Source: JAVBMB01 sp031552995 (GTDB lineage Bacteria > Bacillota > Clostridia > Oscillospirales > Butyricicoccaceae). From it: a stretch of 40,975 nucleotides of DNA. Shown here one piece after another: positions 14,545 to 22,011 of the stretch. Location of the stretch: the NCBI GenBank assembly GCA_031552995.1, contig JAVBMB010000062.1, positions 1-40,975 of the forward strand, written 5' to 3'. Positions within the stretch are counted from its first letter, which is position 1; every line of letters starts with the position of its first letter. The translations under genes were made by a program, and so were the position numbers. The notes beneath the pieces are model-generated. The model was given only the letters and a program-made list of their open reading frames with translations, was not told the DNA's origin and did not search any database.

Positions 14545-16801
14545 CCGCTCACCGGTTTCCAAGACGGTTGCGTTTGTGCTGGTATGCGTTTTGATAGGCG
14601 TCATAACGTATCAAGCGCTGTCACTGGCGTTTATGCTTAACACGCAGGAAATCTCCTATGCGGTCGACTCTGTGCTTGAATCGGAATATGACCGCTCTCA
14701 CGATATGTCGCGGCAGGTTTCCAGTATAGCGTACATTATAGACGAGATACTGACCGAAAAAGGCGCCGACGCATCCGCTTTGCAGTACCTCGATGACCGC
14801 TGCCTTTACTACGCGTCCGACGGCTCAGGGTTCGAGGCTTCGAACACCGATATGCGCTCTCCCGGCCAATTTGCCGACATGTCCGAGTATGTGCTGTGCA
14901 GCGTGGATGGCGAGCTCACCGCCATATACAGCTACCTGCGCTATATGCCGACGCTTAGAATCGGCGAAGGGCATACGATATATATGACGGTAAAGCCGGA
15001 GTTTGTGCAGCAGCGCCAGCAGATGTGGGACAGCGTGCGCGGCATGATAGCCAAGCCAGCGATACTCATCGTCGTTTTCTTTCTTACCGCGTTCGCTCTC
15101 GTCGGGTATCTGATGCTCGTCACCGGCCGCCGCCCGGGCAGCGACGAGCTTCATGTGTCGGTCATCGACAATATATATACGGATTTTCAGCTGATACTGA
15201 TGGGCTGCGCCGCGCTTGCGTGCGCATGGCTGCTTGCCGTGGCAACCGATGATTTCAGCTTTTGGCAGCGCTCATATATCATTGTGATGTACGGCGCGGC
15301 ATTTGCCACATCGGCATGCGCCGCCGCGCTGCTTACCTTCTCGCTGTCGCTCGTGCGCAAAATAAAAGGCAGCAGGCTGCTGCGCCACAGCTTTTGCTTT
15401 GCGGTTGTACACCTGATTTGGAAGATTATTATCGCCGGCTTCCGGTTTATTATCTCATTTTTCGACAACATGTTTTTCGGCGCCAAGTTCCGCCAGTATC
15501 CTTTTGCCCGCTCGCTGTTCAGGCGTCAGGTGTCCTATATAGTCATCTCGGCCGTGCTGATGCTGATTGCGCTTGTTACAATGGCCGGCGGCGCTGAGTC
15601 CTTCCCTTTTGTGATACTGCTCTGCCTTGCCGAGCTGGTAATTACGTTTCTCTATGTACGCTCATGCAACCGCACATACGAGGATATGGAGAAAATCTGT
15701 ACTCAGGTTTACGAAATATTCCAGGGCAATATGGAGTATGACCCCGCCGTCACACCAGGGTCTCAGCTGTCGGCAACATCCCACCAGCTAAAGGATGTCG
15801 GCAGCGGCATGCAACGCGCGCTCGACCGCCAATTGGCGAGCGAACGCATGAAAATCGCCCTTGTCACAAATGTCTCGCACGACCTTAAAACACCGCTCAC
15901 AAGCATAATCGGGTATATCGACCTGCTGTCGCGAGACAACACACTCTCGGCCGAAGCGCGTGACTATGTCAACATATTGACACAGAAATCGCAGCGACTG
16001 AAAACGATTATCGAGGATTTGTTTGACCTTGCCCGCACGACAAGCGGCGACGCGAGCATATCCATCGAGACGCTTGACCTGCGCCGCCTTGTCGAGCAGA
16101 CGCTGGCCGATATGGGAGACAAGATAGATAATTCCGGCTTCAAGGTGCGCAGCACACTGGCCGAGCGGCCTGTATACATTGCCTCGGACGGGCGCAGGCT
16201 GTACCGCGTCATACAGAATATTATGGATAACGCGCTGAAATATTCAATGCCCGGCACGCGTATATTTATATCGCTTAAAGTCAGCCGTTCATCGGCCGAG
16301 CTGACATTTAAGAACACAGCCGGCTACGAGATGAACTTTGCCGCCGAAGAGGTGCTTGAGCGCTTTGCGCGCGGCGATAAATCCCGCACGACCGAGGGCA
16401 GCGGGCTTGGGCTTTCGATTGCCGAGGGCTTTACGCACGCCGCCGGCGGTGAGCTTAAGCTTGATATTGACGGCGACCAGTTTACCGCGGCGCTCACGTT
16501 CCCATTGGCGCCGGCGCCGGAAGCTGCGCCCGAGGCGCAGCCCGACGGCAGGGCGTACACCCCGCGCGAGGATATCCGCCCGATTCCGGTGCCTGTCAAT
16601 ATCGACGACCCGCGCTTTGAGCCGGAGCGCACGGTTGATCCGGACGAAATCGAGTCGGCGCTGAACGACTTTACGCAGCCCGCCGCGCCCGGGCTTACAC
16701 TTGAAGCGGAGACCAAACAGCCCCCCGACGCAGGGCATGATTTTTTGGCCGACGATGCGCCCGATGATAAATCGCAGGACATCGAGCCGTCAAAACCATA
16801 G
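14519..16801 (+). CDS. Multi-span sensor histidine kinase with a long acidic, Pro-rich tail
   Basis: Membrane sensor kinase, 760 aa, TTG start. TM1 is at about 16-38, an extracytoplasmic region 40-175, then TM2 (about 180-202) and at least four more hydrophobic segments (about 224-242, 252-280, 290-318, 338-380). This is a more elaborate membrane module than a two-TM kinase. The HisKA domain follows, with NVSHDLKTPL (His454); HATPase_c has the N-box QNIMDNALKY (Asn567 and Asn571) and the G-box GSGLGL (628-633). No HAMP domain is evident. After the ATPase domain ends near residue 663 comes a roughly 97-residue tail rich in Pro, Asp and Glu, with no recognised domain. It is the cognate partner of the regulator at 13840. 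Confidence 0.92.
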   Translation: MDTKSRRFSRSPVSKTVAFVLVCVLIGVITYQALSLAFMLNTQEISYAVDSVLESEYDRSHDMSRQVSSIAYIIDEILTEKGADASALQYLDDRCLYYASDGSGFEASNTDMRSPGQFADMSEYVLCSVDGELTAIYSYLRYMPTLRIGEGHTIYMTVKPEFVQQRQQMWDSVRGMIAKPAILIVVFFLTAFALVGYLMLVTGRRPGSDELHVSVIDNIYTDFQLILMGCAALACAWLLAVATDDFSFWQRSYIIVMYGAAFATSACAAALLTFSLSLVRKIKGSRLLRHSFCFAVVHLIWKIIIAGFRFIISFFDNMFFGAKFRQYPFARSLFRRQVSYIVISAVLMLIALVTMAGGAESFPFVILLCLAELVITFLYVRSCNRTYEDMEKICTQVYEIFQGNMEYDPAVTPGSQLSATSHQLKDVGSGMQRALDRQLASERMKIALVTNVSHDLKTPLTSIIGYIDLLSRDNTLSAEARDYVNILTQKSQRLKTIIEDLFDLARTTSGDASISIETLDLRRLVEQTLADMGDKIDNSGFKVRSTLAERPVYIASDGRRLYRVIQNIMDNALKYSMPGTRIFISLKVSRSSAELTFKNTAGYEMNFAAEEVLERFARGDKSRTTEGSGLGLSIAEGFTHAAGGELKLDIDGDQFTAALTFPLAPAPEAAPEAQPDGRAYTPREDIRPIPVPVNIDDPRFEPERTVDPDEIESALNDFTQPAAPGLTLEAETKQPPDAGHDFLADDAPDDKSQDIEPSKP

Positions 16802-16821
16802 CCCGTCCACAAGGTTTAGTG

Positions 16822-17094
16822 TTACGCCGCATCCTGCGGCATGACGATTTCAATCTGCCGGCGCGCCGGCCCGCGATGCGCGGAGCGGCGGACAGGGCGG
16901 GCAAGGAAGCGGCCCGCAGCGTGCGCCGCCAGCGCCGTAACCGTCAGCAGAATCCCGATAACCGCCAGCGGCACAAGCCCGATTGACCCGGCGTCGGACG
17001 CCCCTGCCAAAATAAACATCGCCGCGACGCAGACTGCGCGTATAATTCCCAGAGTTCGCAATATAAATGCGGTGTGCCTGTCGTTTTTGCTCAT
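16822..17094 (-). CDS. Small two-helix membrane protein, unknown function
   Basis: Predicted 90-aa membrane protein. Support for a real gene is a strong ribosome-binding site (GGGAGGAG, eight bases before the ATG) and two clean hydrophobic helices (about residues 13-32 and 38-61) joined by a short glycine-containing turn, followed by an Arg-rich cytoplasmic tail. I recognise no family. It converges on the sensor kinase gene with only 20 bases between stops and no visible terminator, so antisense overlap of the two transcripts is possible. It diverges from the D,D-carboxypeptidase gene across about 200 bases. A role linked to either neighbour is speculation. Confidence 0.6.
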   Translation of the reverse strand: MSKNDRHTAFILRTLGIIRAVCVAAMFILAGASDAGSIGLVPLAVIGILLTVTALAAHAAGRFLARPVRRSAHRGPARRQIEIVMPQDAA

Positions 17095-17182
17095 GATAGG
17101 CTCCTCCCGTTATTCCGCTTAAATGCAGCGGCGCCTGATTTGTATTATGTTGCATTTTTTCGCGGTTTGCAGTATTGTATAC

Positions 17183-17230
17183 TTGTCCCTATTTCAATAA
17201 TACATATGATATTGTCCGATAAAACGGACA
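17183..17230 (+). promoter_or_regulatory. Probable promoter and hairpin upstream of the D,D-carboxypeptidase
   Basis: TTGTCC (17183-17188), 16 bases, TATGAT (17205-17210). It is followed at the expected transcript start by the inverted repeat TGTCCG-ATAAAA-CGGACA (17213-17230), which could be an operator or a 5' stabilising hairpin. Confidence 0.5.
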
Positions 17231-17292
17231 GTCTTATGCTTTACCGCAGGCTGCGCATTATTCCGATTTTGGCGTATTGTGGAGGTAAGTAT

Positions 17293-18504
17293 ATGAAAAA
17301 GCTGCTGGCAACCCTGCTTATTTTAATCATGATATCTTTTCAGGCGGTGGCGCTTGAGCCCCCCGAGCTTATCGCACTCTCGTCCATACTTATCGATGTG
17401 CAGACCGGTCAGGTGCTGTTTGAGAACAATGCAGACGCACAGCGCGCGATGGCCAGCATCACAAAGGTGATGACCGGCATATTGGCTCTTGAACATTGCG
17501 CCCCCGGCAGCATCATTACCGTTTCGGAGGCAGCGTGCTACTATATGCGCGAGCGCGGCGGAGACTGCTACCTGATACCGGGGGAAGAGGTGCCGTTTGA
17601 AATCATGATGCGGTACCTGCTGATTGTCTCGGGCAACGAGGGTGCCAACGCGCTGGCCGAGCATGTTTCCGGCTCGATGGAGAAGTTTGTTGAGCTGATG
17701 AACGAAAAAGCCGCCGAGCTTGGCATGGTGAACACGCAGTACCGCAACGCGCACGGGCTGCACGAGGCCGGGCATTACTCTTCTGCCCGCGATATAGCCA
17801 CGCTTGTCACCTATGCCATGAAAAACCCCGATTTTGCGCAGATTGTAACCGAGCCGTCTGTTGTAATGCCTGTTACAAACAAGCACAGCAGGGATGTGAA
17901 GATGTACTCGACAAACATGATGAACGACAACCACACGACGTCATCTTATCTGTACGAGGGCATAAAGGGCGTCAAGACCGGCTATTCCGGCAGGGTGTCC
18001 GGGCTGTGCTTTGCCGGCGCGATGGAGTATGACGGCCGCGACTTCTACTCGGTCGTTCTCGGATGTGAGGACCGTCCAAAGACGATGACTAGCTTTACCG
18101 ACACAATAAAGCTGTTCGATTACGCAAAGCAGTTCCGCTATCAACCGCTGACGGAGGTGGATGTGCCGGTTACATCCATGCCGATTCTGTTCGGTATCAG
18201 CGGGCGCGCCGATGTTGTGCCCGACCGTGATATCGGCGTGATGCTGCCCGGCGACGTGACGTTTTCCGCAAACGATATGTCATATGCAATACAGATGGAT
18301 GAAACGAATAGATTTTCGGTTAAAAAGGGCGAAAAGCTTGGCACCGTTACCGTCAGCTATGACGGCGTCGAGTACGGCACGGCGGAGCTTATCGCGAGCG
18401 AGAGCGGAAGCGCGACGGCAATTGTTATTATGATAGCCGCCGTCATTGTACTGTTCGCCGCCTATCTCCTGCGCCGCGGCGAACGCAAAAAGAACAGGCG
18501 CTAG
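17293..18504 (+). CDS. dacF: D-alanyl-D-alanine carboxypeptidase (PBP5/DacF family)
   Basis: Low-molecular-weight penicillin-binding protein, 403 aa, that trims the terminal D-Ala from peptidoglycan stem peptides at the outer membrane face. The ATG at 17293 has GGAGGT six bases upstream. A signal peptide occupies residues 1-20. The S11 peptidase motifs are SITK (Ser55-Lys58), SGN (113-115) and KTG (228-230), so the active site is intact. A PBP5_C-like beta domain follows (about 275-365), and the protein ends with a transmembrane helix (about 374-394) and a basic tail, instead of the usual amphipathic anchor. DacB, DacF and DacA cannot be told apart by sequence alone; DacF is the commonest naming in Clostridia. 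It is not in an operon. Confidence 0.92.
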   Translation: MKKLLATLLILIMISFQAVALEPPELIALSSILIDVQTGQVLFENNADAQRAMASITKVMTGILALEHCAPGSIITVSEAACYYMRERGGDCYLIPGEEVPFEIMMRYLLIVSGNEGANALAEHVSGSMEKFVELMNEKAAELGMVNTQYRNAHGLHEAGHYSSARDIATLVTYAMKNPDFAQIVTEPSVVMPVTNKHSRDVKMYSTNMMNDNHTTSSYLYEGIKGVKTGYSGRVSGLCFAGAMEYDGRDFYSVVLGCEDRPKTMTSFTDTIKLFDYAKQFRYQPLTEVDVPVTSMPILFGISGRADVVPDRDIGVMLPGDVTFSANDMSYAIQMDETNRFSVKKGEKLGTVTVSYDGVEYGTAELIASESGSATAIVIMIAAVIVLFAAYLLRRGERKKNRR

Positions 18505-18571
18505 ACGATTGCAGATTTTCGGCTGAGCACAGCGTGCAACGCCTGCGGCAATTGAATGCTTTATACATTAA

Positions 18572-18709
18572 AATGGGCGGGTTAAGGTGATTTTTCCGGC
18601 AGATGTCCGTGGAAAATCTGACCGGCTAACGAAAATGCAGAGCGCGCTCTACTTTGGGGACAAGAGGGTAGCGACGACGGTGAAGAATGCGGACGGTTTC
18701 GACAATTAA
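18572..18709 (+). pseudogene. Fragment of a chemoreceptor (MCP) sensor domain, inverted relative to the intact copy
   Basis: A stop-bounded frame contains FGDKRVATTVKNADG (18653-18697), then FDN and a stop. This matches residues 196-211 of the intact chemoreceptor encoded on the opposite strand (FLGDERVSTTVKNADG, bases 20111-20158). At DNA level, 40 of 45 bases (18652-18696 against the reverse complement of 20112-20156) are identical. A short stretch DRLTKM before it recalls DRIKAI in the intact gene, while the rest of the frame is unrelated. No start, ribosome-binding site or signalling domain remains. It is either the scar of a deleted second receptor gene or an inverted partial duplication. 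The homology stops abruptly at TTTCGACAATT, just before the terminator hairpin. Confidence 0.75.
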
Positions 18710-18742
18710 AAAAGCTAATGCCGAACGGCATTAGCTTTTTTT
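18708..18742. terminator. Bidirectional terminator downstream of the chemoreceptor
   Basis: A perfect 16-bp stem (18708-18723 with 18726-18741), loop AA, with A-run and T-run flanks. It lies 40 bases after the minus-strand stop at 18782 and can also end transcripts arriving from the D,D-carboxypeptidase gene. Confidence 0.88.
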
Positions 18743-18781
18743 GATTATATTTTGCTGCGCGGCGTGCGCATCTCAGCTCTG

Positions 18782-20743
18782 TCAGTAGCGGCTGTCCTCC
18801 AGATAGCGGGGCTGTTCCTTAAGGCGGAAGTGCGAGACAAGCGACTGAAGCGTATCCGATTCGGCGCTCATCAGCGCGCTGGCCGCGGCGCTCTCCTGCG
18901 CTGTCGCGTTGTTTGTCTGAACAACACGCGCCACATCCTCGACGCCCTGGCGTATCTGCCGCAGCGCGTCGCTCTGCTCGTTCGAGGCACTGGCGATGGA
19001 CGACAGTATCTGGCTGCTTTGACGCACACCGTTCACGATTTCGTTCAGCGAGTCGGCGGTCTCCTTGGCTATCGCCGCGCCCAGCTGCGCCTTGCTGATT
19101 GAGTTTTCTATAAGCTCGCCCGTACTCTTGGCGGCCTCGGCGCTCTTGCTGGCAAGGCTGCGCACCTCGTCCGCCACAACGGCAAAGCCTTTTCCGTGCT
19201 GCCCGGCACGCGCCGCCTCAACCGATGCATTGAGCGCGAGAAGATTCGTCTGGAACGCGATGTCGTCGATTGTCTTTATAACGGTTTCAATCGCCCGGCT
19301 GGCGCTGTTGATATCTCTCACCGCATCGCTCATGCGGCGCATCTGCTCGGCGCCGCGGTCGGCACCCGCCATAATATCGTCGCCCAGCTTTGCGCCCTGG
19401 TCCGCCAAATCGGAGTTCTGCCGCGCCTTTTCGGAGACATCGGATATTGCGGCCGACAGCTGCTCAACCGCGGCGGCCTGCTCGGTAGAGCCTTCGGCAA
19501 GGCTGTCGGCGCCCGAGGCGATATCCTTGGCGCTGTCGCCGACGCGCTGCGCCGATGTGATAATGTGCGAAAACGCCTCGTTATTCGTCTCAAGCATATG
19601 TATAAGCGCGCGGCCGACCGCATCGTTATCCGATCGCGCGGATACATCCATCGTAAGGTCGCCGCGCGACAGCGCGTCGATAACGACCGCCTGCGCCTTG
19701 TTTGCCGTAATCACGCGGTTGAACGAGTCGGCCAGGTTTTTCAGTTCATCCTTTGTGGTCACATTAAACGTAATATCCAAATCGCCCTTCGCAATCCTGT
19801 CGCCGGCGTCAACCAGCGTCAGCACGGGCGCCACTATCCTGCGGGCCAGCAAAAAGCTGATAACCCCCGCAACAATCGCGCTGATCAGGCAAACAATTAT
19901 GCCGGTTATCATAAAGCCGCGCTGGGCAGCGGCGCTGATATCAAGATATTTGCCGACAAACAGCATACCAACAACCGTACCGCCTTCTGTAAGCGGGCGG
20001 TAGTGAACGGTGGCGTCTCTGTCAAGAACCTGCGCCGTGCCCTTGTACTGGCTGCCGCCAAGCACCGTCCTGCTGACGTCCTCATTCGCCTTTGTGCCGA
20101 CAGCCCGTGTGCCGTCCGCATTCTTCACCGTTGTCGATACCCGCTCGTCCCCAAGGAAAATCGTCACCTCGGAACCGGTAATTGCTTTTATTCTATCGAC
20201 AAATGCGCTCTGATCCAGCCTGAAGCCGACCGACACAGCGCCGATTATCTCACCGTCCGGCCCGTAAACAGGCGCGCCGGAACGCACGGAAAGCTTGACT
20301 GCCGTGCCGGCCTCAATAAACGTCGCAGGCTTGCCGCCCAAAGCGGAGGATATGTTTTTCTGCCCTTTGACGCTGTCGCCAAAGTTATCCGGCTCGTGAC
20401 AGCGGGCAATAACCGTGCCGGCCGCATCGGTTATCGTACAAAACTCAACGTTTGACGCGGCCATCAGCGATTTCCCGGCTAAAAGAACAGCCTGCCGGTC
20501 TCCGTTTGCGACAGCAGCGCTCATCGCACCGTCGCCGGCTATATACAGCGCACCCTGCAGCGACACCGACTTATTGTTTTCGACATAATCACTCAGTGTG
20601 TCCGCCGCGTGCAGCAGCTCGCTTTCGACTGCGCTGCCGACATAGTTGTTGAACTGAATTATACATGCCACAAGCACCGCGATGGCAGGTATAACCGCAA
20701 GGATAATCATCGGGATGCTGATTTTCTGACGTATGGACTTCAT
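18782..20743 (-). CDS. Methyl-accepting chemotaxis protein with single-Cache sensor
   Basis: Membrane chemoreceptor, 653 aa. TM1 is at about 11-30, an extracytoplasmic Cache-type sensor domain at 35-272 (VRSGAPVYGPDGEIIGAVSVGF and the GDERVSTTVKNADGTRAVGT segment), TM2 at about 278-300, HAMP at 301-355, a linker, then the MCP signalling domain. Its hairpin tip has FQTNLLALNASVEAARAG followed by GKGFAVVADEVRSLA. Ala/Glu/Gln-rich helices on either side provide potential methylation sites. The C-terminus has no NWET/F pentapeptide. The ATG has CGGAGGTT five bases upstream. It implies a CheA/CheW chemotaxis array and probably motility in the host. The ligand is not predictable. A fragment of a related gene lies just downstream, inverted. 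Confidence 0.95.
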   Translation of the reverse strand: MKSIRQKISIPMIILAVIPAIAVLVACIIQFNNYVGSAVESELLHAADTLSDYVENNKSVSLQGALYIAGDGAMSAAVANGDRQAVLLAGKSLMAASNVEFCTITDAAGTVIARCHEPDNFGDSVKGQKNISSALGGKPATFIEAGTAVKLSVRSGAPVYGPDGEIIGAVSVGFRLDQSAFVDRIKAITGSEVTIFLGDERVSTTVKNADGTRAVGTKANEDVSRTVLGGSQYKGTAQVLDRDATVHYRPLTEGGTVVGMLFVGKYLDISAAAQRGFMITGIIVCLISAIVAGVISFLLARRIVAPVLTLVDAGDRIAKGDLDITFNVTTKDELKNLADSFNRVITANKAQAVVIDALSRGDLTMDVSARSDNDAVGRALIHMLETNNEAFSHIITSAQRVGDSAKDIASGADSLAEGSTEQAAAVEQLSAAISDVSEKARQNSDLADQGAKLGDDIMAGADRGAEQMRRMSDAVRDINSASRAIETVIKTIDDIAFQTNLLALNASVEAARAGQHGKGFAVVADEVRSLASKSAEAAKSTGELIENSISKAQLGAAIAKETADSLNEIVNGVRQSSQILSSIASASNEQSDALRQIRQGVEDVARVVQTNNATAQESAAASALMSAESDTLQSLVSHFRLKEQPRYLEDSRY

Positions 20744-20780
20744 GTTGAACCTCCGAAAAGTTGGTAATCATAACATTTAA

Positions 20781-20809
20781 AGTATACAGATTTTGGATAT
20801 AGATATCAA
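20781..20809 (-). promoter_or_regulatory. Sigma-A promoter of the chemoreceptor gene
   Basis: On the minus strand TTGATA (20809-20804), 17 bases, TATACT (20786-20781), about 37 bases before the start codon. No flagellar sigma-28 promoter was found. Confidence 0.75.
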
Positions 20810-20976
20810 TGAAAATATACTGCCGATGGCGTAAAAACCCAAAAAACGTCTCATAATGTAAAATAAAGTTTCATGTGCCGGCTATTCAACTGGCTTTTTT
20901 CTAAACTGCCGGTTTGCGCGGCTTATATGTATAGAAAAATGCGCGCGGCTTGTGTCAGAAAAAGGAGGATTTATCC

Positions 20977-21005
20977 TTTATTTTACCGACGCGCTGTAGT
21001 ATAAT
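20977..21005 (+). promoter_or_regulatory. Probable promoter of the D-glutamate cyclase operon
   Basis: A perfect -10 TATAAT (21000-21005) with a weak -35 TTTATT (20977-20982) at 17-base spacing. Confidence 0.5.
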
Positions 21006-21118
21006 TGCATACGGCGGCACAGATATTTGATGCCGCGAACGCAGTAAAACCTTGGCGCGAAGAACGCCAAACAATACGCAGCGGCGGGATTTTACGCCGC
21101 CCTGATGCCGGAGGCACT

Positions 21119-22009
21119 ATGATACAATTTTGCGAGGCTGTCGGACGTTTGCTTGCCAGTGACCCCGGCTGCCGCATATTCCCCGCCCGCGCGCCGCTGC
21201 CGGATTTGCGGGCACTCGCATCAAGCCTGATGAATGGCGGCACAATGCTTGTCGTCACCGGCTTTCCCGTCGTGCCGGAAAATATCGGCGAGACCGACGG
21301 CCCCGGCGGGGCGGTCAACATCGCACGCGCTCTGCGCGCTTTCGGAAAAACGGTGTATATCGTCACCGACGCGATGTCTCACGGCATGGTCTCGGCAGCG
21401 CGCGATATATACGCCCCCGAAACCGAGGTTTTTTGCGTGCCGAATGATTGCCCCGGGCAATACTGCGCCGGCTTGCTCTGCCGGCTGCGCCCGACTCATG
21501 TCATAGCTATTGAGCGCCCCGGCAAGGTGATGGGCCACTTCCGTAATATGCGCGGCACAATAATCGATGATGTCGTGGCCGATACCGACAGCCTTATCGG
21601 CGGCTTTAACGGCGTGTCTGTCGCCGTAGGCGACGGCGGCAACGAGCTTGGCATGGGCTCGCTGCGCCACATTATCGCGCAGATTGCATCAAACGGTGAA
21701 GCGGCGGCCGCCGACCTGGGATGCGATTTCCCGCTTGTAGCGGGTGTGTCCAATTGGTGGGGATGGGGCATCGCCGCGCTGCTGTCGGCATGCGCCGGGC
21801 AAAGCTTGCTGCCCACCGACGCGCAAGAACACGATATGCTTGCCGCCGTCACCGCCGCCGGCGGGCTCGACGGTGTGACGCATCAGCCGACGATGAGTGT
21901 CGACGGCTTGAGTCTGGAGGAAAATCTCGAAATACTGCGCGGCCTGCGCCGGCTCACCGATGAGTTTTTGCGAGGCCAAGCTGTGCATACAACAAAAACG
22001 GAGGGGTAA
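21119..22009 (+). CDS. DUF4392 protein, D-glutamate cyclase C-terminal-domain homologue
   Basis: Predicted cytoplasmic protein, 296 aa, of the DUF4392 family, the domain that forms the C-terminal half of the animal mitochondrial D-glutamate cyclase (DGLUCY). Visible family motifs are VVTGFPVVPENIGETDGPGG near residue 45, a nucleotide-like AVNIARALRAFGKTVYIVTD stretch, and AVGDGGNELGMGSLR around 170-185, with VAGVSNWWGWGIAALL further on. The ATG at 21119 has GGAGG four bases upstream; translation from an upstream TTG at 21005 is unsupported. It lies two bases before a DUF1445 gene, the other half of DGLUCY. The pair very likely converts D-glutamate to 5-oxo-D-proline (inference from the fused homologue). 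Confidence 0.85.
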   Translation: MIQFCEAVGRLLASDPGCRIFPARAPLPDLRALASSLMNGGTMLVVTGFPVVPENIGETDGPGGAVNIARALRAFGKTVYIVTDAMSHGMVSAARDIYAPETEVFCVPNDCPGQYCAGLLCRLRPTHVIAIERPGKVMGHFRNMRGTIIDDVVADTDSLIGGFNGVSVAVGDGGNELGMGSLRHIIAQIASNGEAAAADLGCDFPLVAGVSNWWGWGIAALLSACAGQSLLPTDAQEHDMLAAVTAAGGLDGVTHQPTMSVDGLSLEENLEILRGLRRLTDEFLRGQAVHTTKTEG

Positions 22010-22011
22010 AT

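Larger units (their letters stand above)
20744..21118. other. Divergent intergenic region between chemoreceptor and D-glutamate cyclase genes
   Basis: This 375-base gap contains the chemoreceptor promoter (20781-20809), an AT-rich centre, a small repeat AAAGGA...TCCTTT (20961-20979), and a plus-strand -10 TATAAT (21000-21005). The plus-strand leader (about 110 bases) has in-frame codons continuous with the cyclase gene from a TTG at 21005, but no ribosome-binding site supports that start. No other gene is seen. Confidence 0.55.

Noticed and set aside
16824..16841. GCCGCATCCTGCGGC inverted repeat as a terminator for the kinase operon
   Set aside because: It lies inside the coding end of the small membrane protein gene and has no T-tract.
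18518..18560. A GCACAGCGTGCAACGCC stretch reminiscent of a c-di-GMP (GEMM) riboswitch near the chemoreceptor fragment
   Set aside because: The conserved GEMM core and second helix are missing, and no intact gene follows on that strand.
18913..20455. Long plus-strand open frames opposite the chemoreceptor gene
   Set aside because: Antisense shadows of a clear MCP coding sequence, with no ribosome-binding site or domain.
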